This document shows positions 16,934-24,732 of a stretch of DNA of 64,000 nucleotides, piece after piece. Position numbers and translations under genes: made by a program. The stretch is from Halobacillus_B sp963739045 (GTDB taxonomy: Bacteria; Bacillota; Bacilli; Bacillales; Halobacillaceae). How positions within the stretch are numbered: position 1 is the first letter of the stretch; each line of letters starts with the position of its first letter. The stretch is from positions 248,001-312,000 of the forward strand of contig CAVTYY010000004.1 in NCBI GenBank assembly GCA_963739045.1, given 5' to 3'. The notes below the pieces were generated by a model that did no database searches, had not been told where the DNA came from, and was given only the letters and a program-made list of their open reading frames with translations.

Positions 16934-17857
16934 ATGATAGACGAAAAAATCTTAATTGACCGCAGTATTAAAAACATGGGGAAGGTCCATCCCCTGGTCT
17001 CGAAAAAAGCAAAGGAAGTTATTTCGCAAAGTTATCGAGAACAAATTCCCGTTCAAATTTCTTCCGGATTTCGGACCTTTTCAGAACAAGCTGTCCTGTT
17101 TGGGCAAGGCCGTCCAGGTTATGTATGGAAAGGGAAGAATTATGGGAAAAGCGGTAAAATCGTAACCCACGCTGAACCAGGTCAAAGCGTTCACAATTAT
17201 GGACTGGCGATTGATTATTTTATCGTAAGTAAAGACGGCAGAGAAGCTTTATGGGAAGTCAATCAGGACTGGAAAAAGACAGCACAAATAGCGAAAAATC
17301 TTGGTTTTTCCTGGGGAGGGGACTGGAGTTCGTTTAAGGATTTTCCTCATCTTGAGCTGACTCAGGGGTTGTCATGGAGAGAATTAAGTGAAGGGAAGAG
17401 GCCAGCGATTATTCGTGAAAACTCCGAAATCCCCATTCAACAGGGGTCTCATGGACCAGAGGTCAGAAAAATCCAGGAACTATTAATCTCTCAGGGGTAC
17501 CGGCTTCCAAAGTTCGGCAGCGATGGAATCTATGGTGCAGAAACAGTGGCGGCAGTTAAACAGTTTCAACATGATCATAAACTTAAGGAAGATGGAAGAG
17601 CAGACAAGCGCACGATTCTCGAAATAGAAAATGCCGATAAATTCTACCGCGGCATTCCACTCGTTGACTATCCGGATAATCCATTACAATTGGGGAGCCG
17701 AGGAAAGGATGTCGAGAGAATACAAAGAGCAGTAAAAACAGCCCCGGATGGAATATTTGGTGAGAAAACGAAGGCAGCAGTTCGTGCTTACCAAGAAAGG
17801 CATCATTTACAGGTAGATGGTATTGTCGGGAAGAATACTTGGAATATGATGTTTTAA
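16934..17857 (+). CDS. M15 family peptidoglycan peptidase with two PG-binding domains
   Basis: Predicted L-Ala-D-Glu or D-Ala-D-Ala type peptidase acting on wall peptides, 307 residues from ATG 16934, chosen because AGAGGAGGAGAA sits just upstream. The M15 catalytic domain (about 1-150) shows ISSGFRTFSEQAVLFGQG, the zinc ligands in VHNYGLAIDYF and the late HLEL histidine. Two peptidoglycan-binding type 1 repeats follow (about 165-230 and 240-305), both with the DGIYG/DGIFG turn and AVxxxQ helices. There is no signal peptide, as in CwlK-like and phage-type endolysins, yet no other phage gene is nearby. Confidence 0.85.
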   Translation: MIDEKILIDRSIKNMGKVHPLVSKKAKEVISQSYREQIPVQISSGFRTFSEQAVLFGQGRPGYVWKGKNYGKSGKIVTHAEPGQSVHNYGLAIDYFIVSKDGREALWEVNQDWKKTAQIAKNLGFSWGGDWSSFKDFPHLELTQGLSWRELSEGKRPAIIRENSEIPIQQGSHGPEVRKIQELLISQGYRLPKFGSDGIYGAETVAAVKQFQHDHKLKEDGRADKRTILEIENADKFYRGIPLVDYPDNPLQLGSRGKDVERIQRAVKTAPDGIFGEKTKAAVRAYQERHHLQVDGIVGKNTWNMMF

Positions 17858-17861
17858 ATAT

Positions 17862-17898
17862 CTTCGGGTCATAGGATTTTTGATGACCTGAGGTTTTT
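17862..17898 (+). terminator. Terminator of the M15 peptidase gene
   Basis: An 11-bp stem with two G-U pairs (17862-17872 with 17883-17893) followed by five T residues. Confidence 0.7.
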
Positions 17899-17993
17899 CT
17901 CGCAAAAACGAGGGGAAGATTGGTGAATTAGTACCATTCCCCTAATTTCTACTCTTGGAAATGTGAAACAATCCTAGTGATTCACTTATGCAG

Positions 17994-18029
17994 AAAAAGC
18001 TGTTTCCTGTGACGGAAACAGCTTTTTTT
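17994..18029. terminator. Bidirectional terminator at the end of a small membrane gene
   Basis: A perfect 14-bp stem (17994-18007 with 18014-18027) flanked by A and T runs on both sides. It reaches into the stop codon of the minus-strand gene at 18028-18189. Confidence 0.88.
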
Positions 18030-18189
18030 AGGACTTTTTTTTATTATTTCTTTCCTTCACAAACATATAAAGGTTAACTAGTATTAAAGCCACCGATAAA
18101 GTTGCTGCTACTGTAGAAATATCCAGGCTAGTAAAATAGCCGGCAATTAAATAGCAAGTAAATAAAAGTGCAAAAGCTAAATAAAACAT
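18028..18189 (-). CDS. Small two-helix membrane protein
   Basis: A 53-residue product too short for most gene callers. It starts at ATG 18189 on the minus strand behind a good AAAGGGGG site, contains two hydrophobic helices (about 2-20 and 25-44) and ends in a Lys-rich tail (KERNNKKKS), so both ends should face the cytoplasm. A strong terminator overlaps the stop. These features support a real gene. I do not recognise a family. Confidence 0.7.
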   Translation of the reverse strand: MFYLAFALLFTCYLIAGYFTSLDISTVAATLSVALILVNLYMFVKERNNKKKS

Positions 18190-18304
18190 AAGCTGCCCCC
18201 TTTCCGAGATGGTTTCGAACCATGTCTATGCAGGCGTCTTCAAATTCTATGTAGTTAAGAGTTACTTTAAAGCCTAGAAGATGAAGGAGAAAAAGTCAAA
18301 GTTA

Positions 18305-18334
18305 AATAGAACCAGCCGTAAGCGTGGTTCTATT
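18305..18334 (-). terminator. Terminator overlapping the stop of the 94-residue gene
   Basis: A 10-bp stem, 18305-18314 with 18325-18334, overlapping the stop codon at 18330-18332; the minus-strand continuation is only moderately T-rich. Confidence 0.6.
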
Positions 18335-18614
18335 CAGGCTGGTACATAAAGAAGCGGTACACTGTAAATTCGTTCCCTTCCTCGACATCATAGGATTCAA
18401 GATTAATGGAGTGAAACTGGGCTCCATCACTCTGTTCGAAAGATATTTGCATCACGTAATCTTTATGTTCCATTAGAGGAATCGGATAAGGATTGACGAT
18501 TTCTACCATCCATTCATAAGCCAATCTCTCGATAAAAGCGTGGGTATAAGAAGTTGGGGTATCATCAAGCCAAATCTTCATCAAGGGAATAAGAGATCGT
18601 GCGGACTGATCCAA
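18330..18614 (-). CDS. Short protein of unknown function
   Basis: A 94-residue soluble product starting at TTG 18614, supported by AACGGAGG six to eight bases upstream and by the terminator at its stop. It is rich in aromatic residues and Glu, with no membrane segment and no recognised motif. It follows a sigma-like gene by 64 bases on the same strand and could be cotranscribed with it. Confidence 0.6.
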   Translation of the reverse strand: MDQSARSLIPLMKIWLDDTPTSYTHAFIERLAYEWMVEIVNPYPIPLMEHKDYVMQISFEQSDGAQFHSINLESYDVEEGNEFTVYRFFMYQPE

Positions 18615-18678
18615 ATAAAACGCCTCCGTTACATTTTACTCTTTCTCAATAATTTCCCTTTCCAGCATGAAAACAAAC

Positions 18679-19164
18679 TTAACTATCCGGCTGGAGAAGA
18701 CGTTCGATTTTCTTCTTGATCCGTTTGCGGGCTCTCTTGACTGTAGAAGCACTTATTTCTTTAAGTAAAGCGATTTCTTCTATTGTATGCTCTTCGAGGG
18801 AAAGTTTGACAATATCTGCTTCAAGACGATTTAAATCGCAATGGTGGAAAACATCATAGAAAACGGTTTGCTCCTTTATGAGATCGGGCTGATAGGAATC
18901 TGTATGGCAATGGTTTTCGAATTGCTTGAATTGCTGATGTCTTTGAGTGTCATTTCGTTGAAGGGTTCTAAAGTGGTGGATAAGATGATGAGTGAAATAA
19001 GTGGTGAATTTTGAAAGTGCGGGATTAAATTGCTGGATACATTGAAGATAAATAAAATAGGATTCCTGAATGAAGTCATCATACGGCCGGGGCATGCGAA
19101 GTCTGTTTAAGACGAAGTAAATGTATGGGTGATAAGTTTGGAAGGATTGGTAGTCTTTTTCCAT
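18679..19164 (-). CDS. Small sigma-70 like factor A
   Basis: A 161-residue sigma-like protein. Residues ~10-75 fit region 2 (YDDFIQESYFIYLQCIQQFN then FTTYFTHHLIHHFRTLQR), and ~105-158 fit region 4 (LNRLEADIVKLSLEEHTIEE then a helix-turn-helix with SASTVKRARKRIKKKIE). Many His residues replace the usual charged positions in region 2.4. It is divergent from a second sigma-like gene at 19418 across a 253-bp AT-rich region with repeated AAAAACnATTTTT boxes. No anti-sigma gene is visible. Its promoters are unknown. Confidence 0.72.
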   Translation of the reverse strand: MEKDYQSFQTYHPYIYFVLNRLRMPRPYDDFIQESYFIYLQCIQQFNPALSKFTTYFTHHLIHHFRTLQRNDTQRHQQFKQFENHCHTDSYQPDLIKEQTVFYDVFHHCDLNRLEADIVKLSLEEHTIEEIALLKEISASTVKRARKRIKKKIERLLQPDS

Positions 19165-19227
19165 AGGTCTCTCTTTCTATTATTATTTTGTGTTCACTCA
19201 TTATTATGAACGAAAGATTCAAAAAAG

Positions 19228-19372
19228 AAAAACTATTTTTTCTATTTCAGGAAAGTATTAATAAAAGAGAGATTGATTTGCGCTAAATTAAGCTATTTTT
19301 GGATTTTTTATTAGGAACTAAAGGCGAAAAAACAATTTTTAACAAAAAAATGACACCAAAAACCATTTTTAA
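19228..19372. promoter_or_regulatory. Three AAAAACnATTTTT boxes between divergent sigma-like genes
   Basis: Copies lie at 19228-19240, 19328-19342 and 19358-19372. The last two match over 15 positions except one (AAAAACnATTTTTAA) and start exactly 30 bases apart; the first starts 100 bases earlier. The near-palindromic motif and whole-helix-turn spacing suggest binding sites or promoter elements, but the AT-rich background makes chance matches possible. Confidence 0.45.
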
Positions 19373-19417
19373 TACGATTATAGAATGAGAAGGATAAATT
19401 TGGGAGGTGTAACTTTA

Positions 19418-19933
19418 ATGAAGAATGAAGAAGAATTCGAAAAGATCGTCTATGAAAATGATAAACTTATTCATTATCACATTAGAAGTTTACAAATCAT
19501 TGATTCTGCTGGGGAGTTCTTTGCCGAGGGCTTGTTCGCATTATGGGAGGCTTATCTTACATATAATCCTGAACTAGGTAAATTTTCCACCTATTTAAGC
19601 TGGAAAATTAGAAATCGTTTAATTGATGAAATTCGGAAGCGTGCTAAGAGTTTTGCTAATGAAACCTCTTATATCGAGAAAGAAATCCATGCCTTGTCCT
19701 ACATAACAGAAGATAAAATAGCAGATACATATTTCTGGAACCAGGTAAAAAAAGAATTAACAGAAAATCAGTGGAAATGGGTGTATTATTTTATTGTTCA
19801 TGATTTATCAATTGAACAAATAGCTAAATTGGAAAACGTAACAAGGGATGCTGTGAAAAACTGGGGAAGACATGCTAAAAAAAAGTTGAGTCAGCTGGAA
19901 TTTCTGAGGCGGTTTGAGGAATCGGCCGTTTGA
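19418..19933 (+). CDS. Small sigma-70 like factor B
   Basis: A 171-residue sigma-like protein from ATG 19418, chosen because GGGAGGTGT precedes it; the in-frame ATG 19385 lacks such a site. Region 2 (about 8-70) reads FFAEGLFALWEAYLTYNPE then FSTYLSWKIRNRLIDEIRKR, and region 4 (about 110-160) reads LTENQWKWVYYFIVHDLSIE and NVTRDAVKNWGRHAKKKL. It differs clearly from factor A and faces away from it. Either both recognise special promoters or they act as a pair. No anti-sigma partner is seen. Confidence 0.72.
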   Translation: MKNEEEFEKIVYENDKLIHYHIRSLQIIDSAGEFFAEGLFALWEAYLTYNPELGKFSTYLSWKIRNRLIDEIRKRAKSFANETSYIEKEIHALSYITEDKIADTYFWNQVKKELTENQWKWVYYFIVHDLSIEQIAKLENVTRDAVKNWGRHAKKKLSQLEFLRRFEESAV

Positions 19934-19939
19934 ATAATG

Positions 19940-19963
19940 CCAGGCAGCGGTTAAGCTGCCTGG
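19940..19963. terminator. Terminator between converging genes
   Basis: A 9-bp stem (CCAGGCAGC at 19940-19948 with 19955-19963), 6-base loop, T-rich continuation on the plus strand. Confidence 0.75.
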
Positions 19964-19972
19964 AAGAGTATT

Positions 19973-20341
19973 TTATTTTTCAATGGTAATGTTAATTTTA
20001 TTTAATCCTAATGCTCTTGCAGCGTTAATCATCTTTGCAGCTTCTTGTTCTGCATCCTCTATAGAAATATCATTCCTTGAGATATTCAGAGTTGTTCCGG
20101 CACCGCCGATCGACTGAATATTTGTCTCCTCAGTTTTAGGAAGAAACGTCTGCGGAACCTCTTCTAAAATACTATTTTGTGTACGATTAACCCGCCCGCG
20201 TATCTTGCGGCCATGGTAGACCACACTAGCATAAGGACACCCGGTTTCAGCAGAAATCTCTCGGTAATTTTTGTCGGTTTCTTTAATGAGTTGTTTTACT
20301 TCATTTAAATCGTATTCATATTGCTTGCTCTTCTTCGCCAT
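19973..20341 (-). CDS. Helix-turn-helix-like protein of unknown function
   Basis: A 122-residue protein with a good AAAGGGTGA site before ATG 20341. The first ~45 residues (DLNEVKQLIKETDKNYREIS then CPYASVVYHGRKIRG) look like a short HTH similar to resolvase or sigma region 4 helices, followed by a variable linker and a C-terminal segment with AEQEAAKMINAARALGLNKI. It converges on sigma-like factor B. DNA binding is inference. Confidence 0.55.
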   Translation of the reverse strand: MAKKSKQYEYDLNEVKQLIKETDKNYREISAETGCPYASVVYHGRKIRGRVNRTQNSILEEVPQTFLPKTEETNIQSIGGAGTTLNISRNDISIEDAEQEAAKMINAARALGLNKINITIEK

Positions 20342-20539
20342 TTATAAATCACCCTTTGTATATTTATCTAGTTACATTGTATACAAATTACTTTCCATTG
20401 AATAGTGAAAATGCAAACATTTAAATTAAAATGATAGTAAATTACCAATTTTTTATATATTGCTGGTGCAAAATAAAAGAAAAATATTAAGTAACATGGA
20501 TATTCGTAGGGAGGAGTCTTAAGAATTTTATTCATTACA
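20342..20539. other. AT-rich intergenic stretch
   Basis: No supported gene, only AT-rich sequence between the HTH-like gene and the terminator of the threonine operon. A minus-strand frame across it starts within that terminator and has no ribosome binding site. Confidence 0.5.
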
Positions 20540-20574
20540 AAACCCGAACCATGCATTTACATTGGTTCGGGTTT
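20540..20574. terminator. CCCGAACC-family terminator of the threonine operon
   Basis: A 12-bp stem, 20540-20551 with 20563-20574, about 100 bases beyond the thrB stop on the minus strand, which then runs into a TTTTG tract. Confidence 0.75.
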
Positions 20575-20671
20575 AATGTGTTTGTGAGATCAATCAAGCT
20601 CCGCAGGGAACAGCTGATATCTTTTGAGTAAGTGTAATCAGCAGATAGCTGGCAGCTTGACAATGTCTCCT

Positions 20672-21601
20672 TTAATTTTGTCCCATTCTGTTGGATTGCA
20701 GGTTGCTGATATTCACCTCTGCTCCAGTTGTATTTATTTTCAAAGCTTCTACCTCATAAGCAGGAAGTTGTTTCTTGATTTTCTGGAGTGCTTTGTGGCT
20801 GATCGTGTCAAATAGAGCAATCATGGTCGGTCCAGCTCCGCTTAAATATAAGCCAAGCGCCCCTTGCGCTCTGACGAAATCAGTGACTTGATCAAAACCC
20901 GGAATCATTTCTTTACGATAAGGCTGATGCCATTGATCTTGCAGCATCATTTTTCCTGCCAGCTTCCAATTTTGCTGGGCAAGGGCGGCCACTAATACAT
21001 TGGCAGTGCCGCTCGCGTGGACAGCTTTCTTATAGTTCAGTTCAAGCGGAAGGAGGGCTCGAGCTTGTTCGGTTTCAAGGTGATACTCTGGAATAATGGC
21101 AAGCCAAGTCAATTCATCCAAGCCGTTGGTAAAATGAACAAAATCTAAATGATTTCCATCATAGCTTGAAACAACGATTCCTCCATAGATGGCAGGGGCA
21201 ACATTATCGGGATGACCTTCAATCTCACAGGCAATATTCAGCTTTTCAAAGGCAGTTAACTGCAGGTTGAGAATTTGATTGGCAATTTCAATCCCGCCAA
21301 CAACCGCGGTAGAGGAACTACCTAACCCCCGGGCAACGGGAACATCATTTCTCATAGTGATGTGGAAGGGCGGAAGAGCTTCCTGTTTGTATAAATTTGC
21401 TGTGTACAGGGCTGATTTATAAATAAGATTGTCTTTGCCTGCAGGAATGGAGTTCTTGTCCTTATCAGGTACAGTGAATCCCCAAGTTTCTGCAGGATGA
21501 CAATCTAAGGTAACATATTTAGAAAGTGCAATTCCGATTGAATCGAATCCCGGCCCTAAATTAGCAGAGGTGGCCGGAACTTTTATCGTGAACGGCTTCA
21601 T
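20672..21601 (-). CDS. thrB: Homoserine kinase
   Basis: GHMP kinase that phosphorylates homoserine with ATP, the fourth step from aspartate to threonine. The 309 residues show PATSANLGPGFDSIGIAL at the N-terminus, the ATP-binding loop PVARGLGSSSTAVVGG and the C-terminal LYLSGAGPTMIAL glycine motif, all intact. It is the last gene of hom-thrC-thrB and overlaps thrC by four bases, so translation is coupled. Confidence 0.96.
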   Translation of the reverse strand: MKPFTIKVPATSANLGPGFDSIGIALSKYVTLDCHPAETWGFTVPDKDKNSIPAGKDNLIYKSALYTANLYKQEALPPFHITMRNDVPVARGLGSSSTAVVGGIEIANQILNLQLTAFEKLNIACEIEGHPDNVAPAIYGGIVVSSYDGNHLDFVHFTNGLDELTWLAIIPEYHLETEQARALLPLELNYKKAVHASGTANVLVAALAQQNWKLAGKMMLQDQWHQPYRKEMIPGFDQVTDFVRAQGALGLYLSGAGPTMIALFDTISHKALQKIKKQLPAYEVEALKINTTGAEVNISNLQSNRMGQN

Positions 21602-22659
21602 GACCGGACTCCAGTGATCGCTTCAGCAAATTGTTCAATGTTATTTTCAATGACTGTGGGTTTTACCGGGCTAGTCTGAATCGCTGTAGCAGGATCCTTC
21701 AGACCGTTTCCGGTAAGCACATGGACCACTTTGGAGCCAGATGGGATGATCCCTGCTTTTACCTTCTTTATCGTCCCGGCAATGGAAGCGCAGGAAGCTG
21801 GTTCAGCAAAAACGCCTTCTTTTTGAGCAAGCAATTGGTACGCTTCCACAATCTCATCATCTGTTACTTCATCGATAAACCCTTTGGATTCTTTAGCTGC
21901 GTCAACGGCATTTCCCCAGCTTGCCGGGTTTCCGATGCGAATGGCTGTGGCTAAGGTTTCAGGGTTTTCCACTACCTCATTTCTAACAATAGCGGCGGAA
22001 CCACTGGCTTCAAAGCCAATCATTTGCGGTAACTGTGTATGATTCCGCTCATGATATTCTTTGAACCCCCGCCAATATGCCGTGATATTACCCGCGTTCC
22101 CGACAGGTATAGAAAGAAAATCAGGTGCTTCTCCCAGACTCTCGCATACTTCAAAGGCACCTGTTTTCTGTCCTTCTATTCGATAAGGATTCACAGAATT
22201 CACAAGTGTCACCTGCTCTTGCTCAGCAATTTTGCGCACCATTGTTAACGCCTGGTCAAAGTTTCCTTTAATCGCAAATATCTCCGCTCCGTACATAACT
22301 GCCTGGGCCAATTTCCCTTCTGCAATCTTTCCATCTGGAATGACGACAATACAGCGCAGCCCCGCTCTTGCCGCGAATGCAGCAGCAGAGGCAGAAGTGT
22401 TACCGGTGGAAGCGCAAATAACAGCTCTCGATCCTTCTTCAATAGCTTTCGCCATGGCGAGAACCATCCCTCGGTCTTTGAAAGATCCAGTAGGGTTAGC
22501 TCCTTCAATTTTCACATAAGCTTCAATTCCAAGCTCTTTAGAAATGGTTGGAATAGGAAGCAGCGGAGTGTTTCCTTCTAATAAAGTTAATTTGGGTGTT
22601 TTTTCACTGATTGGTAGGAACTCAGCATAGTGATGCAGTAAACCCTGCCACATGATCAT
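21598..22659 (-). CDS. thrC: Threonine synthase
   Basis: PLP-dependent enzyme converting O-phosphohomoserine to threonine. The 353 residues match the short Bacillus-type enzyme. GSFKDRGM holds the Schiff-base lysine, ASTGNTSASAAAFAARAG binds the substrate phosphate, and VGNAGNITAYW binds the cofactor phosphate. It overlaps hom and thrB by four bases each (ATGA junctions). A GAAGGAGG site precedes the start inside the end of hom. Confidence 0.96.
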   Translation of the reverse strand: MIMWQGLLHHYAEFLPISEKTPKLTLLEGNTPLLPIPTISKELGIEAYVKIEGANPTGSFKDRGMVLAMAKAIEEGSRAVICASTGNTSASAAAFAARAGLRCIVVIPDGKIAEGKLAQAVMYGAEIFAIKGNFDQALTMVRKIAEQEQVTLVNSVNPYRIEGQKTGAFEVCESLGEAPDFLSIPVGNAGNITAYWRGFKEYHERNHTQLPQMIGFEASGSAAIVRNEVVENPETLATAIRIGNPASWGNAVDAAKESKGFIDEVTDDEIVEAYQLLAQKEGVFAEPASCASIAGTIKKVKAGIIPSGSKVVHVLTGNGLKDPATAIQTSPVKPTVIENNIEQFAEAITGVRS

Positions 22660-23951
22660 TCGCCTCCTTCAACACGAAAGATACTATCTACACTGCGTAC
22701 GGATGATAATTCTTGCAATTCACTTTGGGCTTTAGCAAAGTCTTCTTCACTAACCCGGTGAGTAATCATAATGAGTTCCCGTTCCTTATCTTGATCACTA
22801 GCCCTCTGAATAATTTGATCGAAAGAAATATCGTATTGGGCAAAAATGGTTGTCATTTCCATAAGCATTCCCGGCTGATCCAATACGTGAAGACGAATGT
22901 ACTTTTTCGTCAGCTGTTCTTTCTTTGTCTTTACTTGTTTAGAGAACTGCGGCTGGACATAAGCCTTGCCTGAAGTTCCTAACCGGATATTTTTTATAAC
23001 GGCAATTAAATCAGACACAACAGCCGTGGCCGTAGGCAGTTTACCAGCACCTGGACCGTAAAACATAGTCTCACCCACCGCGTCACCATAAACATAGACC
23101 GCGTTAAATTCATTATGAACGGAGGAAAGCGGGTGTGTGGAGGGAAGTAAAGTAGGCTCTACACTGACAGAAACGCCTGTATGATCATTATCGGCGATTC
23201 CAATTAATTTAATGGTATATCCAAGCTCCTCTGCATATTTAATATCTGAAAGAGACAGACCTCTTATTCCCTTAACTTCTACATCCTCCAGGTTAAACGG
23301 CATGGAGAATCCTAAGATGGAAAGGATGGTCATTTTCCTGGCCGCATCAAGACCGTCAACATCGGCGGTAGGGTCTGCCTCAGCAAATCCAAGTTCCTGA
23401 GCTTCCTTTAATACGCTATCAAAATCGGTTCCATCCTGAGTCATTTTCGTCATGATATAATTGGTCGTTCCATTGACAATTCCCATCATTTTTCGGATAC
23501 GGTCCGAAGAAAGGCCGTCAATAATGGAACGGATAATCGGAATACCGCCTGCAACACTGGCTTCATAATAAATATCGCAGCCAGTCTTCTGACTTGCAGC
23601 AAACAGCTCTGCCCCATGCTGAGCCATTAGGTCTTTGTTAGCAGTGACTATATGTTTTCCATGCTCAATTGCTTCTAGCAAAATGGAGAGTGTGTGATCG
23701 ATTCCACCCATTACTTCTACGACTACATCAATCTCTGGATCTCTCGTAATATCTTCATAACGATCCGTCAGCTGAGTTGTTTCCCCTGGAAGCTCACGAG
23801 GTTTAGTTAAATCATTTACTAGTACTGACTTGATCGTTACTTGGCTTCCGGTTTTATGTTGAATGCTTTCTTTATGATCATTAAGAATTTCAATCACACC
23901 GGATCCTACGGTGCCGAGTCCCAATAATCCCACGGTAATGGTATTTTTCAT
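22656..23951 (-). CDS. hom: Homoserine dehydrogenase
   Basis: NAD(P)H-dependent reduction of aspartate semialdehyde to homoserine, the branch point toward threonine and methionine. The 431 residues comprise a Rossmann domain with LLGLGTVGSGVIEIL, the catalytic domain with GGIPIIRSI and FAEADPTADVDGLDAA, and a C-terminal ACT domain (about 350-430, from YIRLHVLDQPGMLMEMTTIF), which would mediate threonine feedback inhibition. AAGGAGTG precedes ATG 23951. First gene of a tightly overlapping operon. I saw no T-box or riboswitch in the short leader. Confidence 0.96.
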   Translation of the reverse strand: MKNTITVGLLGLGTVGSGVIEILNDHKESIQHKTGSQVTIKSVLVNDLTKPRELPGETTQLTDRYEDITRDPEIDVVVEVMGGIDHTLSILLEAIEHGKHIVTANKDLMAQHGAELFAASQKTGCDIYYEASVAGGIPIIRSIIDGLSSDRIRKMMGIVNGTTNYIMTKMTQDGTDFDSVLKEAQELGFAEADPTADVDGLDAARKMTILSILGFSMPFNLEDVEVKGIRGLSLSDIKYAEELGYTIKLIGIADNDHTGVSVSVEPTLLPSTHPLSSVHNEFNAVYVYGDAVGETMFYGPGAGKLPTATAVVSDLIAVIKNIRLGTSGKAYVQPQFSKQVKTKKEQLTKKYIRLHVLDQPGMLMEMTTIFAQYDISFDQIIQRASDQDKERELIMITHRVSEEDFAKAQSELQELSSVRSVDSIFRVEGGE

Positions 23952-24210
23952 TCTTCACACTCCTTGTCCACTTCAAAAGTACATTATTCTTTGTATAAAG
24001 GACATTGTAACGAAAATAACAATAGACTACAAGACTGAATTATCAGATAGATTAAATTTTCTAATCATTATTAAATTTAAAAAAATAATAATGGTGGTGC
24101 AATATAGAAATTTATATAACCCTAATTATTTCCATTGTAAAATCAAGGTTTATTAAATTCATGAATGTTTTTTTCTATCCTTCCGACGTAAATTCTTTTT
24201 ATTTCCTTAC
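23952..24210. other. AT-rich intergenic region upstream of hom
   Basis: This divergent intergenic space is strongly AT-rich, with runs of A and T. Apart from the hom ribosome binding site and the promoter at 24211 I see no leader structure or gene. Confidence 0.5.
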
Positions 24211-24239
24211 TTGACTTAATTTGGAAAATGATCTATAAG
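24211..24239 (+). promoter_or_regulatory. Sigma-A type promoter of the 86-residue gene
   Basis: TTGACT (24211-24216) and TATAAG (24234-24239) are separated by 17 bases, 44 bases before the start codon. Confidence 0.7.
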
Positions 24240-24282
24240 TAATTTATGAGCAATTATACCCGGGATTAAAGGAGGTGAAAAA

Positions 24283-24543
24283 ATGGATGAGATTTTCGGA
24301 AGTAAGATCATATTTTCTCAGTATATTAAGAAATATGAAAAACTGATTTTATTTATTATTAGTGAAATGGGAGTTACAGGAAAGGAGGAAGACTTCTTAA
24401 AAGAAGGGTTGAAGATCGCAGTTAAAGAAAATGTGCAATTTAATAGTAAACAAAGAATTTTTCCAAGAGAGGATTACATTGAGTTTAAAATTAGGGAGCA
24501 CTTTAGAAGTATTTTAGGAATACCATGTAATTCATATTTATGA
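24283..24543 (+). CDS. Putative stand-alone sigma region 2 protein (RsoA-like)
   Basis: An 86-residue protein with an excellent ribosome binding site (AAAGGAGGTG) and a clear upstream promoter. Residues ~14-75 line up with sigma region 2: YIKKYEKLILFIISEMG, then EEDFLKEGLKIAVKENVQFN, which matches the EDLxQEGxxGLxxAxxxFD pattern, then YIEFKIREHFRSIL, matching FxTYxxxxIRxxxxD. No region 4 follows. In Bacillus subtilis RsoA is a similar-sized region 2-like protein that works with the partial sigma factor SigO. The assignment is by eye and the family could be something else. Confidence 0.5.
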   Translation: MDEIFGSKIIFSQYIKKYEKLILFIISEMGVTGKEEDFLKEGLKIAVKENVQFNSKQRIFPREDYIEFKIREHFRSILGIPCNSYL

Positions 24544-24575
24544 TTACATATCCCGTTTGGGAAAAATTCATCTGC

Positions 24576-24614
24576 AAACCCGAATCAATAGTTTTCATTG
24601 GTTCGGGTTTTTTT
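24576..24614 (+). terminator. CCCGAACC-family terminator
   Basis: A 14-bp stem with one G-U pair (24576-24589 with 24597-24610) and a seven-T tail, following the 86-residue gene. Confidence 0.85.
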
Positions 24615-24732
24615 CATAGTGAAGTTAACGCTCGGTTCACGATAGAGTTGTGAGACCAATAGATGCGTGGGCTATGCTCCAGCAATTTGTGATACAATGC
24701 ATCTAGTAATCTTACATAATGGGGTGCTAATC

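Noticed and set aside
16934..17857. Prophage remnant around the endolysin-like M15 peptidase
   Set aside because: No holin, tail, integrase or attachment repeats are nearby; it fits a chromosomal CwlK-like enzyme.
20368..20556. Minus-strand frame of 62 codons between thrB and the HTH-like gene
   Set aside because: It begins inside the terminator of the threonine operon and lacks a ribosome binding site; its hydrophobic look comes from AT-rich sequence.
23952..24282. T-box or amino acid leader before hom
   Set aside because: No T-box consensus, tandem hairpins or leader peptide rich in Thr/Ile codons could be found.
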